Shown here one piece after another: positions 1-6,528 of a stretch of DNA of 10,675 nt. Source of the DNA: Bacillota bacterium (GTDB taxonomy: Bacteria > Bacillota > Clostridia > Acetivibrionales > DSM-1351); the NCBI GenBank assembly GCA_023436485.1, contig JAEZIU010000279.1:1-10675 (forward strand), in the 5' to 3' direction. How positions within the stretch are numbered: position 1 is the first letter of the stretch; each line of letters starts with the position of its first letter. A program made the position numbers and the translations under genes. A model generated the notes under the pieces. It saw only the letters and a list, made by a program, of their open reading frames with translations. It made no database searches and was not told where the DNA came from.

Positions 1-1
1 T

Positions 2-2107
2 GATACTGTAGAATTTATTGAACCTGCTACGGATGAAGGAATAATAACTTTTTTGTCGTGCGGAATAATCAAGGGTGTTGGAGAAAAAACGGCAAGGAAT
101 ATTGTTGTGGGCTACAAAAGTGGTTCAGGATTCATCGAAGGCTTCGGTAGCAACACTTTGGAGATTATAAAGAATGAGCCGCTGTCCCTTGTAAAGATAA
201 AGGGAATTTCGGCTGATAAGGCAAGGCTTATTCACGATTCCTACATGGAAAACATGGAGTACCAGAATATTATGATTTTTTTCCAAAAGTTCGGGGTATC
301 GTCAGCCAAGGCCATGAAGATATATAATACTTTTAAGGGAACAGCCATAGCCATTGCCGAGCAGAATCCATATATGTTCACAAATATTAAAGGATTTGGG
401 TTTAGAACCTGTGACGAAATAGCAAAAAAACTGGGAATAGATTCCCATTCTATATTCAGAATGGAAGCAGCCTTAAAGAGCGTTTTGGAAACATCAGAAA
501 TGGAAGGGCATTGCTATTTATACAGGCAACAGCTTTTACAGGCAACTTCAAAGGCGTTAAGTGATAATGATGATAAAATAAGCGAAGCGGAACTGGATGA
601 AGCCTATAAAAGGATGATTAAAACCGGAATCCTTGTGAACATAACATATTCAGAGGACGAAACCAGGCAGGAAGCTGTTTATACAAGGGAAATGTACAAG
701 CTTGAATACGAGACGGCACTTACAATTAAAAATATAGTAAGAAGCCAGCCTGACGTTAATAACGTAAATGTAGACAAACTGATAGAGGAATTTGAAGAGC
801 TAAAGGGTTTTGAACTCGAAGCAATGCAAAAGGAAGCAGTAAGGGCCGTATTTGAAACAAACATGCTTATTCTCACCGGTTCTGCCGGAAGCGGAAAAAC
901 TACTACTGTAGAATGTATGATATATGTATTGCAACGAGTGTTTGAGAATCGGGAAGAAATGAGTTTTATGCTGGCAGCGCCTACGGGAAAAGCTGCAAAA
1001 AGACTTACCGAAATAACGGGTTTTGAAGCAATGACCATTCACCGGCTTCTTCAGTTTTCCTATGAAAACAAAGGATTTTTTTACAGACAGGGTAATGAAC
1101 TTCCCTACGACCTTATAGTAATAGATGAAAGTTCCATGCTTAGTATAGATTTGGCCCATGCTTTATTTACTGCGATTTCACCTGGGACAACCGTAGTCAT
1201 GATCGGTGACACCCAACAGCTTCCTTCAGTAGGTGCGGGAAATGTGCTTGATGATATGATAAAAAGCGGAATTATACCTACAGTCAAGCTAAATGTTATA
1301 AAGCGTCAGGCAGACGGCTCGGGCATTATTTCAAATGCCAACAGAATTATAAATGGTGAAATGCCAGAAATAATCAATCAGAACAAGGATTTCTTCGTAA
1401 TTGAAGAGGATGACAAATACAGAGTTGTAAAGAAGACTCAGGAAGCATTAAACAGGCTTATGACAGCCTATAACCATACAATAGATGATATTCAAATAAT
1501 ATGTCCGCAAAAATCCTCTGAAATCGGGACATATGAATTAAATAAAGCTATACAGGAGATGGTTAATCCTGCCGGATCCAACAAACAGGAAATAAAAAGG
1601 GGTAACAGTGTTTTCAGAGAAGGGGACAAGGTTATTCATCTGAGCAATAACTATGAGACACCTCATTATCAGAGAGACCCTGAAACAGGAGGATATTTTG
1701 CTGAAGAGAACTGTGGAATTTTCAACGGGGATATTGGAAGAATTATTGAGATATCTAATATTAAAGAATTTGAATCAGAGGATGAGGATACAAACACACC
1801 TGAAAAGAAGGTGGCAGTTCAGTATGATGATTTTATAATAATATATCATATTAATGAACTAGAGGAGATAGATCTTGCATATTGTCTGACAGTTCATAAA
1901 ATGCAGGGTTCACAGTGTGAAGCAGCAATTATACTCTGTCATATGAGAAACTATGTTATGCTGAACAGAAATCTGGGATATACCGCTGTTACAAGAGCAA
2001 AACAAATGGCCTGCATAATCGGGCAAAAGAAGGCAATAAAAATGATGGTTTCAAACGTTAAAATTAATGAAAGAAATTCAATGCTGTGTGACCTTTTAAA
2101 AATATGA
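2..2107 (+). CDS. recD2: RecD2/TraA-type ATP-dependent DNA helicase, 5'-truncated
   Basis: Superfamily 1B 5'-to-3' DNA helicase of the RecD2 type, acting in DNA repair and recombination without RecBC. The reading frame is open to the first base of the window, so the start lies upstream; about 701 residues are visible, against roughly 740-800 for family members. In order: a helix-hairpin-helix (IIKGVGEKTARNIV, nt 62-103), further HhH-like repeats (KIKGISADKARLI; TNIKGFGFRTCDEIA), then the motor. Walker A is GSAGSGKTTT (nt 878-907), Walker B LIVIDESSM (nt 1112-1138), motif III GDTQQLPSVGAGN (nt 1205-1243). The UvrD-like C-terminal motifs are LTVHKMQGSQ (nt 1886-1915) and YTAVTRAK (nt 1979-2002). 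The N-terminal HhH array separates RecD2 from RecBCD RecD. An upstream TTG at 53 is only an artificial start because homology-like sequence (TDEGIITFL) continues before it. It precedes comF; no convincing terminator separates them. Family assignment is secure from the motifs; the exact physiological role is inferred. Confidence 0.93.
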   Translation, partial: DTVEFIEPATDEGIITFLSCGIIKGVGEKTARNIVVGYKSGSGFIEGFGSNTLEIIKNEPLSLVKIKGISADKARLIHDSYMENMEYQNIMIFFQKFGVSSAKAMKIYNTFKGTAIAIAEQNPYMFTNIKGFGFRTCDEIAKKLGIDSHSIFRMEAALKSVLETSEMEGHCYLYRQQLLQATSKALSDNDDKISEAELDEAYKRMIKTGILVNITYSEDETRQEAVYTREMYKLEYETALTIKNIVRSQPDVNNVNVDKLIEEFEELKGFELEAMQKEAVRAVFETNMLILTGSAGSGKTTTVECMIYVLQRVFENREEMSFMLAAPTGKAAKRLTEITGFEAMTIHRLLQFSYENKGFFYRQGNELPYDLIVIDESSMLSIDLAHALFTAISPGTTVVMIGDTQQLPSVGAGNVLDDMIKSGIIPTVKLNVIKRQADGSGIISNANRIINGEMPEIINQNKDFFVIEEDDKYRVVKKTQEALNRLMTAYNHTIDDIQIICPQKSSEIGTYELNKAIQEMVNPAGSNKQEIKRGNSVFREGDKVIHLSNNYETPHYQRDPETGGYFAEENCGIFNGDIGRIIEISNIKEFESEDEDTNTPEKKVAVQYDDFIIIYHINELEEIDLAYCLTVHKMQGSQCEAAIILCHMRNYVMLNRNLGYTAVTRAKQMACIIGQKKAIKMMVSNVKINERNSMLCDLLKI

Positions 2108-2145
2108 AGGCATAAATAACATAAGAATTGGTTTGTTGCATAAAA

Positions 2146-2175
2146 ATGAAAAATGATGTAAAATTAAGATATAAT
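2146..2175 (+). promoter_or_regulatory. Possible sigma-A promoter upstream of comF
   Basis: A perfect -10 hexamer TATAAT lies at 2170-2175, in the only gap of about 100 bases between recD2 and comF. The -35 is poor: ATGAAA at 2146-2151 gives an 18-base spacer but matches TTGACA weakly. A better-looking TTGCAT at 2136 is too far away (28 bases). The site would give a short leader ending at the comF ribosome binding site. Confidence 0.4.
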
Positions 2176-2195
2176 GTATTTCGTAATTTTAATAA

Positions 2196-2202
2196 GGGGA
2201 GG
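2196..2202 (+). promoter_or_regulatory. Ribosome binding site that decides the comF start
   Basis: GGGGAGG is a strong Shine-Dalgarno match placed 5 bases before an ATT codon (2208) and 8 bases before an ATC codon (2211), both in the comF frame. An in-frame TAA at 2193-2195 lies immediately upstream. No ATG, GTG or TTG occurs in this frame between that stop and the TTG at 2265, which has no ribosome binding site of its own. Confidence 0.7.
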
Positions 2203-2207
2203 AAGTT

Positions 2208-2879
2208 ATTATCGCACTTATTGAATATTTCTTTCCTCCGAGGTGCGCCCTTTGCGATACTATTTTGAAGGCAGGAGTGCCAATATATATTTGCGAGAAA
2301 TGCGTCGGGGATATAGGGTATTATAAAAATTCAATCACTTCATTAAATCTTCCCTTAGAAATACAAAACTATTGTGATGGAATACTCTGCGTTGGCAGCT
2401 ATATAGCTTCACTCAAAGAAGCTCTGAGAAGGTTTAAATTTAGTAATAAGCCATCATATTACCGGACGTTTGGAAAGCTTTTAGCCTTAAAAGTAAAAAA
2501 TACAGCAGATATAGATAGTTTTGACATTATTATTCCCGTTCCTTTATTTAGAAGCAAACAGAAGCAGAGAGGTTATAACCAGGCAGAACTTATGGCAGAA
2601 CAGGTTGCTAAAATATTGAAGGTACCTTGTGAAAAAAGATTATTAATCAAGAGTTCTGCTACAAAAAGCCAGAGTATGCTGAAGAGGACCGAGCGATTAT
2701 TAAATCTGGAAGATTCGTTTATGTCAATTAATGATGAGTTAATAGCGAACAAGAATATATTATTAGTTGATGATATTGTGACTACAGGAAGTACTGTTAA
2801 TCAATGTTCTAAGGTACTAAAGAAGGCTGGTGCAGTAAAGGTTATAGCGGGTGTTATTGCAACTACCAGAAATTATTGA
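2208..2879 (+). CDS. comF: ComF-family phosphoribosyltransferase-like protein, probable ATT/ATC start
   Basis: ComF/ComFC-type protein (about 223 aa) of the type I phosphoribosyltransferase fold, associated in B. subtilis with DNA uptake during competence. The N-terminal zinc finger is C13-x2-C16 (FPPRCALC) and C29-x2-C32 (ICEKC). It is followed by the conserved RGYNQAELMA segment (about residues 121-131) and the PRPP-binding loop ILLVDDIVTTGST (about 184-196). The first cysteine pair and the typical FFPPRC lead-in lie upstream of the first conventional start (TTG, 2265) and downstream of an in-frame TAA (2193). Initiation therefore most likely uses ATT 2208, or ATC 2211, served by GGGGAGG at 2196-2202. 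A TTG start would give a 204-residue form lacking CALC and lacking a ribosome binding site. The neighbours recD2 upstream and yvyF downstream resemble the B. subtilis comF-yvyF arrangement. The family call is strong; competence in this organism is not shown here. Confidence 0.85.
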   Translation: MIALIEYFFPPRCALCDTILKAGVPIYICEKCVGDIGYYKNSITSLNLPLEIQNYCDGILCVGSYIASLKEALRRFKFSNKPSYYRTFGKLLALKVKNTADIDSFDIIIPVPLFRSKQKQRGYNQAELMAEQVAKILKVPCEKRLLIKSSATKSQSMLKRTERLLNLEDSFMSINDELIANKNILLVDDIVTTGSTVNQCSKVLKKAGAVKVIAGVIATTRNY

Positions 2880-2931
2880 TATAGGATTTTTAGCTTCAAT
2901 TTGAGGCATAAATGTTTGGGGAGGGATAAAC

Positions 2932-3345
2932 ATGCCTGATTTAAGAAACTGTAGAAGATGTGGCAGAATGTATAATTATATTGGCGGGGCTCCTATTTGT
3001 CAGGATTGTAAGAATGCCGATGAGGAAACTTTTAGAAAGATTAAGGATTATTTGTATGATAATCCCGGTGCAACACTATCACAGGTCGCTATGGAAGTTG
3101 ATGTTAGTGTAGAAAAAATAAAGATGTTTCTGAAAGAAGGGCGTCTGGAAATTACTGATGATTCCAACATAATTCTTGAGTGTGAAAGATGCGGGAAATC
3201 TATAAAGACAGGAAGATTTTGCAGGGAATGTCAGAATGAAGTCAGTATTGACTTGGAGAAGACAACTAGAACATTTCAACCGGGTAATTCGGAACAATCA
3301 AGGGCGAATGGCGTTGGAATGAGATATTTAAACAAGAAGATATAA
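2932..3345 (+). CDS. yvyF: YvyF-like flagellar operon protein (double zinc ribbon with central HTH-like segment)
   Basis: 137-residue protein resembling the YvyF family (TIGR03826-type flagellar operon proteins), found between comF and flgM in many Firmicutes. Two CxxC...CxxC zinc ribbons flank a helical middle. The first uses C7, C10, C23 and C26 (CRRCGRMY...CQDC); the second uses C84, C87, C97 and C100 (CERCGKS...CREC). Between them (about 36-75) the pattern TLSQVAMEVDVSVEKIKMFLKEGRL looks like a winged or MerR-like helix-turn-helix. The tail from about 107 is polar and probably flexible. The start ATG has a good ribosome binding site (GGAGG, 2920-2924, 7-base spacer). The gene is followed directly by an intrinsic terminator, so here it belongs to the comF transcript rather than the flgM operon. 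A regulatory role in late flagellar expression is plausible from fold and context but is inference. Confidence 0.82.
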   Translation: MPDLRNCRRCGRMYNYIGGAPICQDCKNADEETFRKIKDYLYDNPGATLSQVAMEVDVSVEKIKMFLKEGRLEITDDSNIILECERCGKSIKTGRFCRECQNEVSIDLEKTTRTFQPGNSEQSRANGVGMRYLNKKI

Positions 3346-3360
3346 AAAATATTTTTATGG

Positions 3361-3387
3361 CGAGGGCATAATAACCCCTCGTTTTTT
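3361..3387 (+). terminator. Intrinsic terminator after yvyF
   Basis: A 6-bp GC-rich stem, CGAGGG (3361-3366) with CCCTCG (3376-3381), encloses a 9-base loop and is followed by six T residues (3382-3387). It begins 15 bases after the yvyF stop and separates the comF-yvyF transcript from the sigma-D-driven flgM operon. Confidence 0.88.
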
Positions 3388-3451
3388 AATGCGTAAAAAT
3401 ATCTCAAAATTATTAAAATTTAAAATTATATTTACAAATAAAAAGCAATAC

Positions 3452-3478
3452 TAAATAAATTCAATATTCTGTCGATAA
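3452..3478 (+). promoter_or_regulatory. Sigma-D (FliA/sigma-28) promoter for the flgM operon
   Basis: TAAA at 3452-3455, then exactly 15 bases, then GTCGATAA at 3471-3478. The Firmicute sigma-D consensus is TAAA-N15-GCCGATAA/T, so the -35 is perfect and the -10 matches 7 of 8. It sits just after the yvyF terminator and about 50 bases before flgM, leaving a leader of roughly 45 nt. Control of flgM by the sigma factor it inhibits is the expected feedback. Confidence 0.85.
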
Positions 3479-3529
3479 TATTTATATAGGTTGGATTTTA
3501 TTGTGCACTTTAGAAAGTAGGTGTTTTAG

Positions 3530-3817
3530 ATGAAAATTTCAGGTGACGTTTACAATGTTTCAAAGGTATATAACACTCAAAACCATGTTGGAGCTGTTAA
3601 TCAGGTGAACTCTGTCAAACCCAAAAAGGATGTTATATCCATTTCGGATAATGCAAAGGATCATCAGATTGTTTTTAGGGCCCTCAAAGAGGTTCCTGAT
3701 GTAAGACAGAACAAAATAGATGAGTTTAAAGAGGTTTATAATTCCGGAACATACAATGTAAGCGGACAAGAAATTGTAGAGAAGCTTGGAAAAGCTATGA
3801 TAGACCAGAAGGCATAA
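3530..3817 (+). CDS. flgM: Anti-sigma factor FlgM (negative regulator of flagellin synthesis)
   Basis: 95-residue FlgM, which binds sigma-D (sigma-28) in the cytoplasm and is exported through the completed hook-basal body, freeing the sigma factor for late genes. The N-terminal half (about 1-35) is polar and low in structure, as expected for the export portion. The second half carries the family pattern: DVISISDNAKD (about 34-44), then predicted helices VFRALKEVPDVRQNKIDEFKEVYNSG and YNVSGQEIVEKLGKAMID, which form the sigma-binding region. The pattern VR-x(3)-ID-x(3)-YNSGTYNVSG is diagnostic. The length is normal (about 90-100 aa). It starts at ATG 3530 with AGTAGGTG 7 bases or so upstream, and is the first gene after the sigma-D promoter. 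flgN follows after 46 bases. Confidence 0.95.
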   Translation: MKISGDVYNVSKVYNTQNHVGAVNQVNSVKPKKDVISISDNAKDHQIVFRALKEVPDVRQNKIDEFKEVYNSGTYNVSGQEIVEKLGKAMIDQKA

Positions 3818-3863
3818 AGAGAGTCTATCTACTGGGAATGCTAAAGTTCGGAGGTACTGAAAA

Positions 3864-4364
3864 ATGGATACAGGATTAATTAAAGAGTTGACGGACATTC
3901 TTAACAAGGAGAATGATATCTACGATACATTCTTAAAGCTATCTAACAACAAGACAGATTTAATTGTAGGCGGAAACGTAAGTGAACTTGAAAATATTGT
4001 TAGGATTGAACAGTCCTTGATAATAAAGATAGCAAAATTGGAAGACCAAAGAGAAAAAATTGTTGAATCCTTGTCCTCAGTCCTTGGTAAAAAACCGGAG
4101 GAAATAACAATATCGGAATTAGCCTCGTGCTTAGGGCAGAAGGAAGCTATAGAGCTAAAAGCATGCCAGGATAAAATACTAAAAAGTATAAACGGCTTGA
4201 AAACAAACAATGAGCTGAATTCAAAGCTTATAAAAAATTCACTGGAGTATATTGATTTTTCTATAAATATGATGACAACAGTGGGGACTGTTACAAACAG
4301 TTATGGAAGCTCAGGAAATGCAGACGAGGCAAAAAAGAGAAACTTATTTGACGTAAAGCTTTAA
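3864..4364 (+). CDS. flgN: FlgN-family flagellar export chaperone
   Basis: 166-residue, largely helical, charged protein of the FlgN/YvyG family. FlgN binds the C-terminal helices of FlgK and FlgL in the cytoplasm and delivers them to the flagellar type III export gate. The sequence is consistent with an antiparallel helical bundle: long amphipathic segments LIKELTDILNKENDIYDTFLKL, VSELENIVRIEQSLIIKIAKLEDQREKI, then LGQKEAIELKACQDKILKSI and LNSKLIKNSLEYIDFSINMM. The C-terminal part ends in a short disordered, Gly/Ser-rich tail and the FDVKL end. There is no signal peptide or membrane segment. The ribosome binding site is GGAGG at 3850-3854 with a 9-base spacer. The position directly between flgM and flgK, its client, supports the call as much as the sequence does, since FlgN proteins diverge strongly. 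Confidence 0.85.
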   Translation: MDTGLIKELTDILNKENDIYDTFLKLSNNKTDLIVGGNVSELENIVRIEQSLIIKIAKLEDQREKIVESLSSVLGKKPEEITISELASCLGQKEAIELKACQDKILKSINGLKTNNELNSKLIKNSLEYIDFSINMMTTVGTVTNSYGSSGNADEAKKRNLFDVKL

Positions 4365-4397
4365 TCAGACAGAACTATGTTTTAGGGGGACAGCAAA

Positions 4398-6497
4398 ATG
4401 GCTGTAGGATTTTCCAGTTATGAAATTGCACGATCCGGATTGAAAGTTAGTGAGAGAGGATTATTTGTTACAGGGCATAACCTTTCAAATGTTAATACAC
4501 CAGGGTTTACCCGGCAACAGGCGATTATTGAGACAAATCCTTATATTACCGAGTACGGCAAGAACGGTAAATTATTTCAATATGGGTTGGGTGCTGATAT
4601 TCAGGAAACAAGGCAAATAAGGCATACTTTTCTGGATATAGTATACAGACAGGAAAATACAATTCAGGGTTACTGGGATACCAGAAGCAAAGCATTTCAG
4701 GATGTAGAAGCCATTCTGAATGATCCTATGGGGGATGGCCTGCAGGGAGTTATGAATAAATTCTGGGATTCGTGGCAGGAACTCAGCAAGGAGCCGGAAA
4801 GCCTTACTGCCAGAGCAATGGTAAGGCAGAGAGGACAGGAACTGGTATATTACTATAATCATATAGGTAATCAACTGGATAAACAGCAAACGGACCTTAA
4901 TTCAGAGATTCAGGTTCGTGTTAATGAGGTTAACAATATAACAAGTCAGCTGGCGAAGCTGAATACACAAATAGCAGCACAGGAAATAAACGGCGACAAG
5001 GCCAATGACTATAGAGATCAAAGGAATCTTCTGCTGGACAGACTTTCGATTCTGTGTGATGCAGAAGTAAATGAGATGCAGGACGGACAGATGGATGTAA
5101 CCCTTGGGGGGTACTATCTGGTTACCCGCGGACAGTCAAAGAACCTTTATGTTCAGGCAAATGCAGAAGACGGTGAGTTTTTCTATCCCAAGCTTGAAGG
5201 GACAGATATAAAGGTTGGAATAAAGAGCGGTATTTTAAAGGGACTAATGGAAGCCAGAGGAGAGGTTCCCGGAATTAAGGGAAGCATCCAAAACGGAACT
5301 CCAAATAATAAGATGGATATAACATTTGCAATTGATGTTTCAGCGGGGAATGATTTTAGTACTCTAAAAGCTACATTATCAACATATGTAGACGAACTAA
5401 AAAAGTCCGGTCTGGACTATAATATAAGTTTTATAACCATGGGGAACACACCCGGTATTTATCCAAAAACCTATGATAAAAGCAATATTGATAATATGTT
5501 AACCGATTTGACGGCGGCTAATTTATTAGAAGAAGATATTTTAGAACCAAACGGTAGTTTTGGTGGGCTTATAAACCAATTAACTACTATAAATAATGCA
5601 AACGGCTTTAGACAGGATGCAAATAAAATTACCTATGTATTTACAAATAAAAGTATTGATGGTGATTCTGGGACAGCACTTGGAGATGCGGCTGCATATG
5701 TAAATAGTTTGAACAGCATGAAAATGAAAGTAAGTGTAGTATCCGACAAGGACTACTTTATTAATGGAAAAATGGACGGGGGTAATCCGGAGGTTGGATG
5801 GTCTGCGATAACCTCAGGAACCGGCGGAGACTTATTTGATATAGATGGAGATACAGCCGGTTACAATGATATGTTCGGTAACTGGGATTCTGACCTGATA
5901 GCAACGATGAGTAATATACCTCCATCATTAAATATAGTATCGGATATAAAAATTAAACTAAATGCAATGTTGAATAGAACAGTTAATGAAATCAACAGAC
6001 TTCAAATATCAGGTAAGACTTTAGACGGTAAACCGGGTGTGGCATTTTTTGATTCTATAGATAGTAACTATCCAATGGAGATGGGAAACCTGAAATTAAG
6101 CGATGAATTGCTGAGTGATAGCGGATTAAACAATATAACAGCTTCAGCGACAACTGCAAAAGGTGATAATACTATAGCCAGACAGATTGCCAACTTGAGA
6201 GATGTAGATATACTAGTTAACAGTACCGGGAAAGTAAGTATTGACGAATATTATAGAAATATTATTCTTGAACTTGGAAACGGCGGTATGGAGGCGGATA
6301 GGATTGCCACCAGTCAGGCAACGGTGGTAAATGCGGTTGATGGACAACGTACAGCAATTTCGGGAGTATCTATGGACGAAGAGATGTCAAACATGATGAA
6401 GTATAAGTTTGCATATGATGCTTCTTCCAGAGTGCTTAATGTAATGGATTCAATGATGGAAACTATTATCACATCCCTAGGTAAGGTAGGAAGATAA
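4398..6497 (+). CDS. flgK: Flagellar hook-associated protein 1 (FlgK1) carrying an inserted vWA-like domain
   Basis: 699-residue HAP1, the secreted junction protein between hook and filament. Canonical FlgK halves are present. The N-terminal D0/D1 contains SGLKVSERGLFVTGHNLSN and TPGFTRQQ, then long coiled-coil helices (about 160-220) with KANDYRDQRNLLLDRL. The C-terminal D0/D1 contains ISGVSMDEEMSNMM followed by the terminal amphipathic helix. Between LKGLMEARGEV (about 280-290) and the resumed FlgK helix IKLNAMLNRTVNEINRLQ (about 519-536) lies an extra block of about 200 residues resembling a von Willebrand factor A domain (about 305-505). Without it the protein would be about 500 aa, normal for FlgK, against 534 for its neighbour. 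Start ATG 4398 has AGGGGGA upstream. There is no signal peptide, as expected for a flagellar type III substrate. It lies between flgN and a second flgK. The FlgK identity is firm; the function of the insert is unknown. Confidence 0.93.
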   Translation: MAVGFSSYEIARSGLKVSERGLFVTGHNLSNVNTPGFTRQQAIIETNPYITEYGKNGKLFQYGLGADIQETRQIRHTFLDIVYRQENTIQGYWDTRSKAFQDVEAILNDPMGDGLQGVMNKFWDSWQELSKEPESLTARAMVRQRGQELVYYYNHIGNQLDKQQTDLNSEIQVRVNEVNNITSQLAKLNTQIAAQEINGDKANDYRDQRNLLLDRLSILCDAEVNEMQDGQMDVTLGGYYLVTRGQSKNLYVQANAEDGEFFYPKLEGTDIKVGIKSGILKGLMEARGEVPGIKGSIQNGTPNNKMDITFAIDVSAGNDFSTLKATLSTYVDELKKSGLDYNISFITMGNTPGIYPKTYDKSNIDNMLTDLTAANLLEEDILEPNGSFGGLINQLTTINNANGFRQDANKITYVFTNKSIDGDSGTALGDAAAYVNSLNSMKMKVSVVSDKDYFINGKMDGGNPEVGWSAITSGTGGDLFDIDGDTAGYNDMFGNWDSDLIATMSNIPPSLNIVSDIKIKLNAMLNRTVNEINRLQISGKTLDGKPGVAFFDSIDSNYPMEMGNLKLSDELLSDSGLNNITASATTAKGDNTIARQIANLRDVDILVNSTGKVSIDEYYRNIILELGNGGMEADRIATSQATVVNAVDGQRTAISGVSMDEEMSNMMKYKFAYDASSRVLNVMDSMMETIITSLGKVGR
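5310..5912 (+). other. von Willebrand factor A-like domain inserted in FlgK1 (residues about 305-505)
   Basis: The fold signature runs in vWA order. Strand 1 is KMDITFAIDVSAG (305-317), leading into helix FSTLKATLSTYVDELKKSG (320-338). Strand 2 is YNISFITMGN (341-350). A loop plus helix PNGSFGGLINQLTTI (384-398) sits where vWA domains have the G-T/S-containing MIDAS loop. Strand 4 is KITYVFTNKS (410-419), then helix ALGDAAAYVNSLNSM, strand KMKVSVVSDKDYF, and the typical late motif ITSGTGGDLFDIDGD (471-485). The metal site looks degenerate: DxSxS reads D313-V-S315-A-G317, and the usual TDG aspartate is N417. By eye the insert is slightly more AT-rich than flanking flgK sequence. The fold assignment is from pattern recognition, not a profile search. 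Confidence 0.75.
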
Positions 6498-6528
6498 GTA
6501 TATTAAACAAAGAAATGGGTGAAATGAA

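Noticed and set aside
679..1287. Several minus-strand open frames of 60-119 codons opposite recD2
   Set aside because: They are antisense shadows of a motif-rich helicase gene, with no ribosome binding sites, hydrophobic or low-complexity composition, and no recognisable family.
1653..1838. Plus-strand 61-codon frame inside recD2
   Set aside because: It lies in another frame within the helicase coding sequence, without a ribosome binding site or family resemblance.
2174..2224. A 16-codon open frame (ATG 2174) overlapping the comF ribosome binding site, possibly a leader peptide
   Set aside because: Its ATG overlaps the candidate -10 box at 2170-2175, it has no ribosome binding site, and its sequence shows nothing beyond chance.
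5300..5930. The FlgK1 insert as a mobile element or frameshifted fusion
   Set aside because: The reading frame is continuous, there are no terminal repeats or target duplications at the borders, and the FlgK sequence resumes cleanly; it reads as a domain insertion.
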